A DNA stretch of 36,300 bases from the NCBI GenBank assembly GCA_017545905.1, contig JAFWXL010000079.1, forward strand, positions 1-36,300, given 5' to 3'. This stretch comes from Clostridia bacterium. Lineage in GTDB: Bacteria; Bacillota; Clostridia; Christensenellales; Aristaeellaceae. The position numbers and the translations under genes were made by a program. The notes beneath the pieces are model-generated. The model saw only the letters and a list, made by a program, of their open reading frames with translations, made no database searches and was not told the DNA's origin. Positions 14,491-23,636 of this stretch are shown here, piece after piece. Position 1 is the stretch's first letter. Each line of letters starts with the position of its first letter.

Positions 14491-14752
14491 GATGTTTTGC
14501 AGAAACGACGCACGCGAAGGGTCTGGATAGAATTGAAACGGTATCAAATAACAGACTCCCGTGAAGCGTTTTCCGAATCTGAGAGCATTTCGCGGGATTC
14601 TTTATATTCTGCCATAAAGCATCCGCGTCCATATGCTCCGCCTTTCTCTGCGGATTCGGGAAGTTCTCCTTGTCTTTCTCTGCATCAGGGTTTACAATAA
14701 TATATATTAAACTCCTTTTAATAATACGCAGAAAACGGAGGCACGTCGTCAC
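14491..14752. other. Intergenic region before the glycoside hydrolase operon
   Basis: No gene. It contains an imperfect hairpin, TCCCGTGAA (14557-14565) with TTTCGCGGGA (14588-14597), followed by a T-rich stretch, and an AT-rich run (14691-14725) with TTTACA that probably holds the promoter of the operon, though no well-spaced -10 stands out. Confidence 0.45.
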
Positions 14753-15958
14753 ATGGCTGTATCAGGCGTATGGATGTGGCCGCAGAGCGTCCGGCTCCGG
14801 GGCGCGAAGGCCGTCGTTTCGCGCTGTGCCCGGGCGGGGATCACGGATATTTATTTCCTGACCAAAGGGCTCGCCGGCACTTCGTCCTTTCCCGGCAAGC
14901 AGGTTCCCTGCAATGAAGAGCGCGACCTGCTCTCAGAGCTGCTCGCTGCCGCACATGCAAAAGACATCCGCGTTCATGCATGGCTGACCTCCGCCAGCGA
15001 CGAGCATTACAAAAGGCTCCATCCCGAAAGCGGCCGGTGTCATTTCACCCGCGGAAGGGACAAGGGACTGATCTCCCTGACAGATGAAGGATACCTGCGC
15101 TATATGGAATGCTACGTGCGCGAGCTGTGCCGCAGCCATGATATCGACGGGCTCCATCTGGATTATGTCCGCTATAACCACCTGCTCTACGGCTGGGGCG
15201 AGGCGGATGTCGCGCGCTGCGCCGCCGCGGGCGCAGACCCTGCGCACCTGCGCCGCCTGATGGAAGAGACATTCTGCCGGGGCGAAAAGAGCAATCCGGA
15301 TTGTATTTTCGACGCTCTGCGCGCCAAAGATCCGCACGTGCTCGCCCTTTCCAATACCCGCCGGGCGGACGTCGTGCATTTTGCCTCGGCGCTCACCAGC
15401 GCTGCGCGGGAAGAAAAGCCTGCGCTTCTCCTCAGCGCAGCGCTGATGCCCGAAGGCGCATATGACGATACGACATTTGCCGATCTGCATTACGGCCAGA
15501 ATTACGAGGATGCAGCGGCGCTTTACGACCATGTTCTTCCTATGGCATATTCAAAAGCCTATGAGCAGGAGGCTCGCTGGGTCAAAGCCGTGGCTGAAGG
15601 AACGATGAAACGGGGGCTGAAGACCATCGTGGGCCTGCACGCCTACGACGGCGGTACCGGCCCTTCCCTTCAGGCGGATCTTGCCGCGCTCAGTCAGACC
15701 CATGCGGAAGGCGTCTGCCTGTTCCGCGAAGGCGCGTTTGCGCTGGCCTTCCCGGATGGCAGGCGCGTCACGCTGGTCAACGCGCTCGATCAGCCGATCA
15801 CAGCCATTCACCCCGGACCGGGAGAAGCCCTCGTCACACTGGAGAGGGCCATTCTCCCCGGCGAAGAACGCAGCATTGCGCTTGCATGCGCGCCCGACGC
15901 GCTGCGCATATTCACAGGGAATAGCGAAGCCTGCGTCTATACGCCCCGAAATATATAG
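14753..15958 (+). CDS. Putative glycoside hydrolase, GHL10-like (YngK type)
   Basis: A 401-residue protein without signal peptide, so cytoplasmic. The first 320 residues look like a TIM barrel: GVWMWPQS start, AGITDIYFLTKG (29-40), IRVHAWLTS (72-80), and the family hallmark DGLHLDYVRYN (132-142), whose D137 is in the position of the catalytic-site acid in GHL10 proteins. A later strand reads VLPMAYSK. The last 80 residues look like a beta-sandwich add-on. Specific substrate unknown. First gene of an operon with the LOR/SDH enzyme (48 bases) and GH20 enzyme. Confidence 0.72.
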   Translation: MAVSGVWMWPQSVRLRGAKAVVSRCARAGITDIYFLTKGLAGTSSFPGKQVPCNEERDLLSELLAAAHAKDIRVHAWLTSASDEHYKRLHPESGRCHFTRGRDKGLISLTDEGYLRYMECYVRELCRSHDIDGLHLDYVRYNHLLYGWGEADVARCAAAGADPAHLRRLMEETFCRGEKSNPDCIFDALRAKDPHVLALSNTRRADVVHFASALTSAAREEKPALLLSAALMPEGAYDDTTFADLHYGQNYEDAAALYDHVLPMAYSKAYEQEARWVKAVAEGTMKRGLKTIVGLHAYDGGTGPSLQADLAALSQTHAEGVCLFREGAFALAFPDGRRVTLVNALDQPITAIHPGPGEALVTLERAILPGEERSIALACAPDALRIFTGNSEACVYTPRNI

Positions 15959-16006
15959 AGAAACCCGTTTCCCATCCTACAGCCGATGCATAAGGAGGCC
16001 TTTTCC

Positions 16007-17095
16007 ATGTTCAAGCTGCGCAGCTATGTCGCACCGGACTTCGCTGAGGAACGCTTTGTCCGCGCCCCTGACGCCGTCTTTCTCCCCGCGCCTGCCGACG
16101 GCGTCGCACCGGATGGCTTTCACGCCATGAGCATCTATCCGGAATACATGAAGGTCAGCGGATCATGGCTGCTTGCCGAGGAAAGCCGCATGGACTGTGT
16201 CGCCGTGCTCGAGCACGGGCGCATCATCGTGCGCGAATTCCGCCTGCTGAAAAAGGGCGAAATGGTGCTCGTCGGACGCACAGAGAACTGCGAGGAAGGC
16301 ATCTACCTGCATGCGGACGGTTTCCCGGAAAACAGGACCGCGCAGGATGCATTCTCCTTCCGCCGCAGCCGCAGCCGTGAAACCGCCTATTCGCAGGACT
16401 ATACGGAGCTGTACGATCTCCTTCGCCACGACCGTGAACATGGTCGCATCGTATGGGTGATGGGCCCTGCGTTCGCCTTTGACCGCGACGCGCGCGAGGC
16501 CATGAGCTGGCTGATCGAAGCCGGCTACGTGCATGCCATTCTGGCTGGCAATGCGCTGGCGACGCACGACCTTGAAGGCGCTTATCTGGGCACGGCGCTC
16601 GGACAGGATATCTACACCCATATCTCCCAGCCCAACGGCCATTACAACCACCTGGAGACCATCAACCGCGTGCGTCTGCACGGAAGCATCCGCGCATTCA
16701 TCGAGGCGGAGGGCATCGACAATGGCATCATGTACAGCTGCGAGAAATGCGGCGTTCCCTATGTGCTGGGCGGCTCCATCCGCGACGACGGCCCGCTGCC
16801 GCCGGTGCATGCCGACGTATACGCCGCACAGGACGCCATGCGCGATCAGCTGCGCAGCGCGACGACGGTCATCTGCATGGCCACGATGCTGCACACCATC
16901 GCTGCAGGCAATATGACGCCGTCCTATCGCGTCACAGCCGACGGAAGCATCCGTCAGGTGTATTTCTACTGCGTGGACGTCAGCGAGTTCGCCGTCAACA
17001 AGCTCGGCGACCGCGGCAGCCTGAGCGCGCGCGGCATCGTCACCAACGTGCAGGACTTTGTGGTGCTGCTTCACAAGAACCTGAGCGCCTGCTGA
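16007..17095 (+). CDS. Ornithine cyclodeaminase-like LOR/SDH-domain enzyme (TIGR00300 family)
   Basis: A 362-residue cytoplasmic enzyme. ATG 16007 is chosen because AAGGAGG lies 9 bases upstream; an earlier in-frame ATG (15986) lacks a site. Family hallmarks are strong: AGNALATHDLE (180-190), GHYNHLETINRVR (211-223), PYVLGGSIRDDGPLPPV (251-267), ATMLHTIAAGNMTPS (292-306), NKLGDRGS (331-338) and GIVTNVQDF (343-351). Related archaeal proteins convert ornithine to proline and ammonia using NAD. The N-terminal about 90 residues are unlike the usual family N-domain. Its place between two glycoside hydrolases is unusual, and the true substrate might be an amino-sugar-linked amino acid (speculation). 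Confidence 0.82.
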   Translation: MFKLRSYVAPDFAEERFVRAPDAVFLPAPADGVAPDGFHAMSIYPEYMKVSGSWLLAEESRMDCVAVLEHGRIIVREFRLLKKGEMVLVGRTENCEEGIYLHADGFPENRTAQDAFSFRRSRSRETAYSQDYTELYDLLRHDREHGRIVWVMGPAFAFDRDAREAMSWLIEAGYVHAILAGNALATHDLEGAYLGTALGQDIYTHISQPNGHYNHLETINRVRLHGSIRAFIEAEGIDNGIMYSCEKCGVPYVLGGSIRDDGPLPPVHADVYAAQDAMRDQLRSATTVICMATMLHTIAAGNMTPSYRVTADGSIRQVYFYCVDVSEFAVNKLGDRGSLSARGIVTNVQDFVVLLHKNLSAC

Positions 17096-17134
17096 CAGGG
17101 CGGTCACACAGATTGGCTATGAGGAGGATACGCT

Positions 17135-18910
17135 ATGATTCTGTTTCCGCAGCCGCGTCATCTTGAGCTTCTGGGCGGCGCCTTCGATATGCCGCTTGAA
17201 TACCGGGAGCTTACCGCTTTCTATCATGCCCTGAAGACAGGCGCCGCAGGCGTCGCCGTCACAACCTCCTGCATGCTCGGCAAGGAGGAATACCACCTGC
17301 AGATCGGCGAATCCGGCGTCGTCATCACCGTCTCCTGCGACGAGGGTCTCTTCCGCGCGGCAACCTCGCTGCACCAGATGATCCTGCGCACGGACGGTCA
17401 TCTCCCCTGTGCAGAGATTCAGGATAAGCCCGACCTGCCCCGCCGCGGCTATATGCTTGATATCAGCCGCTGCAGAAAGCCTAAGGTCGAGACCATCAAG
17501 ATGATGATCGACTTTCTTGCTGCCCTGAAGTACAACGAATTCCAGCTGTACATGGAAGGCGACTGCTTCAAATACGCCGCCTATCCCAAGGAAACGGCGC
17601 ATTTTGACTGTCTGACGCCCGAGGATATCCGCGAACTGGACCGCTACTGCAGGGAGCGCTTCATCGATCTGGTGCCCAACCAGAACTCCTTCGGGCATAT
17701 GTACACATGGCTTAAAAAGCCGGATTTCCACCATCTCGGCCTGTTCGAGCGCGAGGATCAGGTGCCCTCCACGCTCAATCCGCTGCTCCCGGAGAGCTTT
17801 GAATTTGTCTGCAATCTCTACGCCTCCCTGCTTCCGCACTTTACCAGCGAATACGTGAACATCGGCCTTGACGAGGCATACGGCCTCGGGCGCTACCAGA
17901 TCGAGGAATACTGCCGCGAAAAGGGCAAGGACGTCGTGTTCATGGAATGGCTGAACAAGCTGAACGACCACATCAAGGCCACCTACGGCAAGAAGGTCAT
18001 GTTCTGGGCGGACATGATTTACAATTATCCCCAGAGCTACCACATGGTGCCCAAAGACGCCATCGCGCTGGAATGGGGCTACGAGCTGATCCAGTCCCAG
18101 CGGATGACGGATCACTGCATCGCCTACCGGAACGCCGGCGTGCGCTACTATGTCTGCCCCTCGGTCAATACGCATGGCAGCCTCACCAGCCGCATGGATG
18201 TGACCACATTCAACATCCGCACCAGCGCAGAACTGGCCGTGGAATACGGCGCCGAAGGCCTGCTGCTCACCGACTGGGGCGACGGCGGCCACCCGCAGAG
18301 CTGGGTATGGAGCATGACTCCCATTGCGTTGGCCGGCCAGTACGGCTGGAACACGGGCAAGCCGCAGGACGGCGAATCCTTCAAGGCGGACTTTATCCGC
18401 AATGCGGAGGTCTTTGTCGATGAAATGTTCTTCGGCGGCGCTGCCGTTTCCCGCCTCATGTACAGGATGGCCAATTACTACCTGCTTGAGCCCGAGCGCG
18501 TGCATGTATGCACGATGAGCGCCAAACAGCTCATCCTGCCCATGAACGAGACGCGCTTTGCACATCTGTTTGACATGAAGGACAGCGGCGACGATTTCTA
18601 CTTTGACAATGTGACCGACTACGTCCGCCGCGTGATGGCAGACATCGAAAAGCTTTCCTTCGACGCGCTGCTCAAGCGCGAAATCCGCCTGACAGCGCAG
18701 CTGATTGAGCTGGGCAGCGAGATCTGCAAGGTGAAGCTGCATCCGCAGCAGTCCGTCGGGAAGGCGCAGGAGCTGGCCGATATGATCGACCGCATCCTGC
18801 CCGAGTACATCGAAATCTGGAACATCCGCAACTACGAGATGGGCATCGAGCGTTTCGTTGGTCACCTCAAAGCCCGGCGCGACGAAATGCGCGCGCTGAA
18901 AGCCATGTAA
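17135..18910 (+). CDS. GH20-family beta-N-acetylhexosaminidase-like enzyme
   Basis: A 591-residue enzyme without signal peptide. An N-terminal alpha-beta domain (about 1-98) of the GH20b type ends in RAATSLHQMI. The catalytic barrel begins DKPDLPRRGYMLDISRCRKP (98-116). The general acid pair is D246-E247 in NIGLDEAYGLG, matching the GH20 H/N-x-G-x-DE signature. Later barrel strands include VMFWADM, ALEWGYE and LLLTDWGDGGH, where W and D line the sugar pocket. An additional helical C-terminal region (about 440-591) follows. It would release terminal GlcNAc or GalNAc from imported oligosaccharides. Third gene of the operon, 39 bases after the LOR/SDH gene. Confidence 0.88.
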   Translation: MILFPQPRHLELLGGAFDMPLEYRELTAFYHALKTGAAGVAVTTSCMLGKEEYHLQIGESGVVITVSCDEGLFRAATSLHQMILRTDGHLPCAEIQDKPDLPRRGYMLDISRCRKPKVETIKMMIDFLAALKYNEFQLYMEGDCFKYAAYPKETAHFDCLTPEDIRELDRYCRERFIDLVPNQNSFGHMYTWLKKPDFHHLGLFEREDQVPSTLNPLLPESFEFVCNLYASLLPHFTSEYVNIGLDEAYGLGRYQIEEYCREKGKDVVFMEWLNKLNDHIKATYGKKVMFWADMIYNYPQSYHMVPKDAIALEWGYELIQSQRMTDHCIAYRNAGVRYYVCPSVNTHGSLTSRMDVTTFNIRTSAELAVEYGAEGLLLTDWGDGGHPQSWVWSMTPIALAGQYGWNTGKPQDGESFKADFIRNAEVFVDEMFFGGAAVSRLMYRMANYYLLEPERVHVCTMSAKQLILPMNETRFAHLFDMKDSGDDFYFDNVTDYVRRVMADIEKLSFDALLKREIRLTAQLIELGSEICKVKLHPQQSVGKAQELADMIDRILPEYIEIWNIRNYEMGIERFVGHLKARRDEMRALKAM

Positions 18911-18923
18911 ATCTCAGCAAAAC

Positions 18924-18953
18924 AGCGCCGGACAGATAACGTCCGGCGCTTTT
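18924..18953. terminator. Bidirectional terminator after the GH20 gene
   Basis: Perfect 10-base stem AGCGCCGGAC / GTCCGGCGCT with loop AGATAAC, T-run on the plus strand and A-run on the other side, between converging operons. Confidence 0.85.
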
Positions 18954-18960
18954 GATTGGC

Positions 18961-19245
18961 TCAGTTTTTGTTCATCTGGTCAAGGCGGTAATTGCGCACA
19001 TACATGGCCACATCCAGCAGCACCATGCACAGGTTAAGCACGTAGAAGAACATGACGTACCACTTATACGCCCCGCCGATGATCTTCGAGGCGATGCCGC
19101 ACACATAGCCGATGCAGATCATCACCAGAAAGCCCAGGCTCTTGCCCTTCGTCGTGCGCGCCTTGTAGGACTTCATCACATTCATCGGCCAGGAAAAGCC
19201 GAAGCATACCACCATCAGAATCTCCAGAATCTCAGCAGCGTTCAT
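18961..19245 (-). CDS. Small membrane protein, PQ-loop/SemiSWEET-like
   Basis: A 94-residue protein with three predicted membrane helices (about 8-22, 38-56, 62-84). SWPMNVMKSYKARTTKGKSLGFLVMICIGY resembles the proline and K-S-x-x-L pattern of SemiSWEET/PQ-loop half-transporters. It is last in the ABC transporter-hydrolase run on the minus strand, 37 bases after the C39-like gene. It may move a sugar or amino acid product across the membrane. Family assignment rests on this short pattern only. Confidence 0.55.
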   Translation of the reverse strand: MNAAEILEILMVVCFGFSWPMNVMKSYKARTTKGKSLGFLVMICIGYVCGIASKIIGGAYKWYVMFFYVLNLCMVLLDVAMYVRNYRLDQMNKN

Positions 19246-19282
19246 GGGAAACCCATCCTCCTTTGCTTACGCGTCCGCCTGT

Positions 19283-19864
19283 TCATGCCTTCCAGAACAG
19301 GAAATACGGCCGCTCGAAGCAGTCCTTTTCAATCTCGGAAAAATCGGCATACGCGTCCGTCCCGTCAAGGCGGACCTTTTCCTTCCTTCCCGGCTTTTCA
19401 AAGCGGTCGCTGCCCGGCTTGTACATCGGATCCCAGACGCGGATCTGTGTTCCCTGCGCCCCGGCGAGCACGATGTAGTGGCCCGAATCGGAAAACACGC
19501 CGATATGCCCCTCCCGGTCTCCGCGGGTATTGGCGATGATCATGCCCCGGCCTTCCTGAAGAAAGCGCAGCGCTTCCTGCGCATCCTCGGTATCGCGCAC
19601 GCAAAGGCCGACATGCTCTGCAAACACCGGCGCGTAGATATACAGATTCGTACCGAATCCCTCTCTCGCTCCGCAGGCCTTCGCCAGCCTGGCGCTCTCC
19701 TCCGGCGGAAAAGAAATGCCGAGCATATTTTCCGCAACCATCGACGCAGAACACACGCCGCAGCCGTTGTTGGCGATGTTGCCGTTCTTCACGCCCACCG
19801 GCGAAGGATACGGCACATGCTCATAATCCAGCTGGCAGTAAAATACAGGCTTCTTATTCTCCAT
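19283..19864 (-). CDS. C39-like papain-fold cysteine protein
   Basis: A 193-residue protein without signal peptide. The N-terminal NNGCGVCSASMV carries the candidate catalytic C35 (GCGxxS context, though the usual Pro-Thr is replaced by Val-Cys). SGHYIVLAG supplies H129, and VWDP supplies D145, completing a Cys-His-Asp triad as in Peptidase_C39_2. Its start overlaps the end of the amidohydrolase gene by 11 bases, implying coupling. Papain-fold members outside ABC exporters often act as peptidases or transglutaminase-like enzymes; being cytosolic and next to an M20 hydrolase, peptide or amide turnover is possible. Confidence 0.68.
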   Translation of the reverse strand: MENKKPVFYCQLDYEHVPYPSPVGVKNGNIANNGCGVCSASMVAENMLGISFPPEESARLAKACGAREGFGTNLYIYAPVFAEHVGLCVRDTEDAQEALRFLQEGRGMIIANTRGDREGHIGVFSDSGHYIVLAGAQGTQIRVWDPMYKPGSDRFEKPGRKEKVRLDGTDAYADFSEIEKDCFERPYFLFWKA

Positions 19865-21080
19865 GGCGCTGCACCCCTTCCGGATAAACCATGCCTTCGA
19901 TACCGTTCATATGGTCAAGCACAAACTGCACAAAAACCTTCACGCCGGTTTCCAGCGCGTCCTCGTCAATATCCCAGTCCTTGTTGTGCGCGGGATGGCA
20001 GCAGCCCTTTTCCTCGCTGCGCATGCCAAGGCCGTACAGCAAGCCCGGACGTTCCTTTTCATAATAGGCGAAATCCTCCGCGCCGGGAGAGGGCGCGAGC
20101 ACGATCACGCGCTTCGCTCCTACAACCTTGCGTGCCGAGGAGACAAACGCCTCGTACATCGCCGGGTCGTTGTGCGCGCTGGGCAGCGGCTCGCCGGACC
20201 ATTCCACGGACCATGTCGTCCTTGACTGCTCCGCTGTCAGGCGCACAAGCTCCGTCAGCCTCTCCCGCGCCCATGCCATCGTCCTGTCTTGCAGACAGCG
20301 GATGGAGCCCTTGAGCACGCATTTGTCGGCGTTTGCAGCCACAGTCTCGCCCGCCTGCATGCAGGTGACACTCATGACGCAGGTATCAAACGGATCAACC
20401 TCGCGGGATACGAGCATCTGAATGCCATTGTAGATCTTCACGCCGGCAGCCAGCGCGTCGACGCCCGCGTGCGGCGAGGCCACATGCACAGCCTTGCCGC
20501 CGAGCGTCACCGTGAAGGCCACGGAGGAGGAATTGGTCACGCCGGGATTGGAGGAGATCACATGCGTTTCATCCACGCAGTTGACATGGCACATGATGAT
20601 GCAGTCAATATCCTTCATCACGCCGTGCTCGCACATCGTGCGCGCGCCGCTTGGGCGGCTCTCCTCGCAGGGCTGGAACAGCAGCTTCACCCGGCAGCCG
20701 ACTTTGTCGCGGATGGCATGGAGCGCCTTCGCCGTGCCGATGAGCATCGCCGTGTGCGCGTCATGCCCGCAGGCATGCATTGCGCCGTCGATTCGCGAGC
20801 GATAGGGCTTGTCGTGGTTGTTTTCCTGAATCGGCAGCGCATCCATATCGGCGCGGATGCCGATGGTAAAGCCCGCTTTTTCCGGATTGATCGTCGCTAC
20901 GACGGTGTTTTTTCCATATGCATCCGCCTCGTACGCGATGCCGGCCGCGTCCAGTTCGCGCCTGACCAGCGCAGCCGTGCGCTCCAGATCCCAGCGCAGC
21001 TCGGGATACATATGCAGTTCACGGCGGATGCGTACAAGCTCGCTTTGATCAATGGGCGCGATGCTGTAATCCATGTTCAT
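19854..21080 (-). CDS. M20 family amidohydrolase (N-acyl amino acid / indole-acetyl type)
   Basis: A 408-residue cytoplasmic metal hydrolase. RADMDALPIQE (about 76-86) and MHACGHDAHTA (101-111) give metal ligands including C104 and H106; EESRPSGAR provides the general-base glutamate, and GAEDFAYY near the C-terminus the last ligand region. These are hallmarks of the M20D group, which cleaves N-acyl amino acids, hippurate and related amides. Start ATG 21080; ATG 21074, two codons in, is equally served by the purine-rich site. Downstream of the ABC solute-binding gene but separated by a hairpin; overlaps the C39-like gene. Confidence 0.92.
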   Translation of the reverse strand: MNMDYSIAPIDQSELVRIRRELHMYPELRWDLERTAALVRRELDAAGIAYEADAYGKNTVVATINPEKAGFTIGIRADMDALPIQENNHDKPYRSRIDGAMHACGHDAHTAMLIGTAKALHAIRDKVGCRVKLLFQPCEESRPSGARTMCEHGVMKDIDCIIMCHVNCVDETHVISSNPGVTNSSSVAFTVTLGGKAVHVASPHAGVDALAAGVKIYNGIQMLVSREVDPFDTCVMSVTCMQAGETVAANADKCVLKGSIRCLQDRTMAWARERLTELVRLTAEQSRTTWSVEWSGEPLPSAHNDPAMYEAFVSSARKVVGAKRVIVLAPSPGAEDFAYYEKERPGLLYGLGMRSEEKGCCHPAHNKDWDIDEDALETGVKVFVQFVLDHMNGIEGMVYPEGVQRHGE

Positions 21081-21123
21081 TCCTTCCCTTCTCTATGGAA
21101 TCCGTTACCACAGATGTAAAGAA

Positions 21124-21146
21124 GGGCGAAGGCAGAGCCTTCGCCC
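21124..21146 (-). terminator. Hairpin between solute-binding and amidohydrolase genes
   Basis: Perfect 10-base stem GGGCGAAGGC / GCCTTCGCCC with loop AGA; on the minus strand TTCTTTAC follows. Probably partial termination, keeping the downstream genes at lower expression. Confidence 0.7.
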
Positions 21147-21181
21147 GGTCGGGTTGCTTGTGCCGAATCAGACGGATCTGA

Positions 21182-22618
21182 TTACTGCGCCAGATAAGCA
21201 TCCAGCTGCGCCTGAGCCTCAGCCTGAATGGCCTCGATGCCGGCAGCCTTCAGCTCTTCCTTGATGGTTTCGAGCTTCGCGTCGACGTCCAGCGTACCGG
21301 TCAGCAGTTCAGCGGTGTACTTCTCCATGACCGCGGAGCAGGCCGCACACTCGGCTTCCACGTTGGTCTTGTCAAAGGTGAAGGTGCCCAGGGTGGAGAC
21401 GATCGCATTCTCATAATCCGCGAAGATCTCTTCCCAGTCGTAGTAGGAATCGGTGGTGCAGGAAGCATTCACGACAGAACCGGTGACGAAGCCGTCCATG
21501 GACCAGTTGTTGTTGCCCTGCTCGGTGCGCTCAACGACCTTATTGCCATTGACTTCGGTGTAGTTGAAGTGGGTGCCCTCAACGCCGTAGCGGAGGATGT
21601 CGCGGAAGGTGCGGTCGGTGTTGAGCAGCTCGAGGTACTTCAGGCAGGCGATGGCCTGCTCCTCAGAAGCAGCAGCATTGATCGCGTTCATCGCGCCGCG
21701 CATGGTGGCGGTGGACATGAACGGACCGGCGTAGCTCGCGCCGTGGACCACGATACCCGCCCAGCTGGAGTAACCGGAGTAGTAGCCCTTCCAGGCAGAG
21801 CCGGAACGGATGGCCGCGCGGATATCAGAACCGATGGATTCGATGGTGGCGGCGTCCGGGTTGATGTAGCCCAGCTCATACCACTTGTGCAGCAGCTGAT
21901 AGCGCTCCATCAGAACCTCATCCTCCCAGAACGGGATGATCTTGTTCTCACGGTCGGTGCCTGCGAGGTGATACGGAGAGCAGAGGTAGTTGCCCGCGAT
22001 CCACTGCGCGCTGTTGGTCATGCCGGTCAGGCCGCCCTTGCCCATCATCAGCGGATACAGGTCGGTGTAGTTTTCCTTGTAAGCCTTGAGCAGCGGCTCA
22101 AGCTCAGCAAAGGTCATTTCGTCCGGAAGCTCGCAGCCGATGGCTTCGAAGCGTTCCTTGTCCAGGCGGAAGAACTGCTGGCTGGCCATGTCCTTGAGGG
22201 TCGGCACAGCGTAGATCTTGCCGTTCAGGGAGCCGGCGACGTCCCAGTACTTCTGATCGATGGCCTCATACAGCGCCGGCGTGGCGGTCTTGACCAGATC
22301 GGTGATGTCGTAGAACATCTCATTGTAAGCATTGGACGCAAAGTCGTTCGCCCAGTCGCAGGTGAACGTCATGTCGTAGGGCTCGCCGGTCTGCATGCCC
22401 AGACCAAACTGCTCTTCGTTCTTGAAGATGAGTTCGACTTCCACGCCGATCTTCTCGGCAGAGTAAGCATTGGCAGCATCGACGACCATCTGCGTGTCGA
22501 TCGGGGCGTCGCCGCTGGCGTAGACCCACCAGATGATCTTCTGGGGTTCAGCGGAGGCGGTGCAGGCGATGGCGAGCACCAGCATCAGCGCAAGCGCGAG
22601 AGACAGGAACTTCTTCAT
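21182..22618 (-). CDS. Sugar ABC transporter solute-binding protein
   Basis: A 478-residue exported family-1 solute-binding protein. The leader MKKFLSLALALMLVLAIACTASA allows either a weak lipobox (AIAC) or signal peptidase I cleavage after TASA. The mature start KIIWWVYASGDAPIDTQMVV and DMTFTCDWANDF are typical of the group that works with LplB/LplC-type permeases; the C-terminal third resembles the DUF3502 region of such proteins. Coupled with two permeases directly upstream. No ATPase gene is present here, so a shared MsmK-like ATPase elsewhere is likely. Given the neighbours, a GlcNAc-containing oligosaccharide is the likely ligand. Confidence 0.88.
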   Translation of the reverse strand: MKKFLSLALALMLVLAIACTASAEPQKIIWWVYASGDAPIDTQMVVDAANAYSAEKIGVEVELIFKNEEQFGLGMQTGEPYDMTFTCDWANDFASNAYNEMFYDITDLVKTATPALYEAIDQKYWDVAGSLNGKIYAVPTLKDMASQQFFRLDKERFEAIGCELPDEMTFAELEPLLKAYKENYTDLYPLMMGKGGLTGMTNSAQWIAGNYLCSPYHLAGTDRENKIIPFWEDEVLMERYQLLHKWYELGYINPDAATIESIGSDIRAAIRSGSAWKGYYSGYSSWAGIVVHGASYAGPFMSTATMRGAMNAINAAASEEQAIACLKYLELLNTDRTFRDILRYGVEGTHFNYTEVNGNKVVERTEQGNNNWSMDGFVTGSVVNASCTTDSYYDWEEIFADYENAIVSTLGTFTFDKTNVEAECAACSAVMEKYTAELLTGTLDVDAKLETIKEELKAAGIEAIQAEAQAQLDAYLAQ

Positions 22619-22678
22619 GAGAAAACCTCCTTTATGTTCAACTAACCGGCGCTTCGGCCGTTTGTTGCCGGAAAACGA

Positions 22679-23611
22679 TCAGCCCTTGACGGCGCCAATG
22701 GTCAGGCCGCCGACAAAGTAACGCTGGAAGAAGGGATACGAGCAGGCAATGGGGATGACGACGACCATGACGATGGCCATGCGCATCGTTTCCGAAGGTA
22801 GGCTGCGCATCGATTCCTCCCGGAAATAATCCTCATTGCGCGCCATGAAGGAAATATTCTTTTCAATCGAAATCAGAACATACTGCAGTGGATACAATTC
22901 GCGGTGATTGCTGTCGATGTAGAGCATCGCGCCGTACCACATGTTCCAGTAGTTAAAGGTGAGGAACAGGCCGATCGTTGCGATCACCGGCAGGGAGATG
23001 GGCAGCACCAGCTGGGTAAAAATCCTCAGCTGGCTGGCGCCGTCGATCTTGCCCGATTCGATGATGCCGTCCGGCAGCGTCGTCTGGAAGAACGTACGCA
23101 TGACGATCACATAGAACGTCGAGCACGCGCCCGGCAGGATCATCGCCCAGTACGTATTCTTCAGGTGATAGATCTGGGTATTGACCATATAGCGCGCCAC
23201 AAGGCCGCCCGAAAACAGCATCGGAATGATCAGCATCCATGTGTACAGGCCCTTCATGTAGTAATTCGGGCGGGAGAGCACATAGCCCAGCGTCGATGTG
23301 AGCACAAGGCCGATCAGCGTGCCGACCAGCGTGATGCCGACAGAATTGATGAACGATCTGCCGATATAATCCTTGGACTGCCACAGATACTTGTAGGATT
23401 CCAGCGAGAATTCCGCCGGGAAAAAGCTGTAGCCGTTCTGCGCGATGGACGCCTCGGAGGAGATCGAGATGATGAACACGAACACCACCGGCAGGAACGT
23501 CATAATCGCCAGCAGAACAAAAATCAGCGTAAAGAGCGCATTGGTCGCAGGCTTAATGCGGTTAAAGCGGCTGAAGCCATCCTGATGAACCTGCTTCACC
23601 TTCTTTTTCAT
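22679..23611 (-). CDS. Sugar ABC transporter permease, LplC/YtcP type
   Basis: A 310-residue integral membrane protein of the MalG class. Six membrane helices, the first about 27-50. The EAA loop reads SGKIDGASQLRIFTQLVLPISLP (about 200-222), the contact for the ATPase. The C-terminus (FQRYFVGGLTIGAVKG) is the signature ending of this family. ATG 23611 follows GGGGAG; the open frame further upstream is not protein-like. 25 bases after the LplB-type gene. Confidence 0.93.
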   Translation of the reverse strand: MKKKVKQVHQDGFSRFNRIKPATNALFTLIFVLLAIMTFLPVVFVFIISISSEASIAQNGYSFFPAEFSLESYKYLWQSKDYIGRSFINSVGITLVGTLIGLVLTSTLGYVLSRPNYYMKGLYTWMLIIPMLFSGGLVARYMVNTQIYHLKNTYWAMILPGACSTFYVIVMRTFFQTTLPDGIIESGKIDGASQLRIFTQLVLPISLPVIATIGLFLTFNYWNMWYGAMLYIDSNHRELYPLQYVLISIEKNISFMARNEDYFREESMRSLPSETMRMAIVMVVVIPIACSYPFFQRYFVGGLTIGAVKG

Positions 23612-23636
23612 GGCTCTCTCCCCTTTCCTGACCGGA

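Noticed and set aside
17117-18865. A 582-residue minus-strand open frame opposite GH20
   Set aside because: Antisense shadow of the GH20 gene with its clear catalytic D246-E247.
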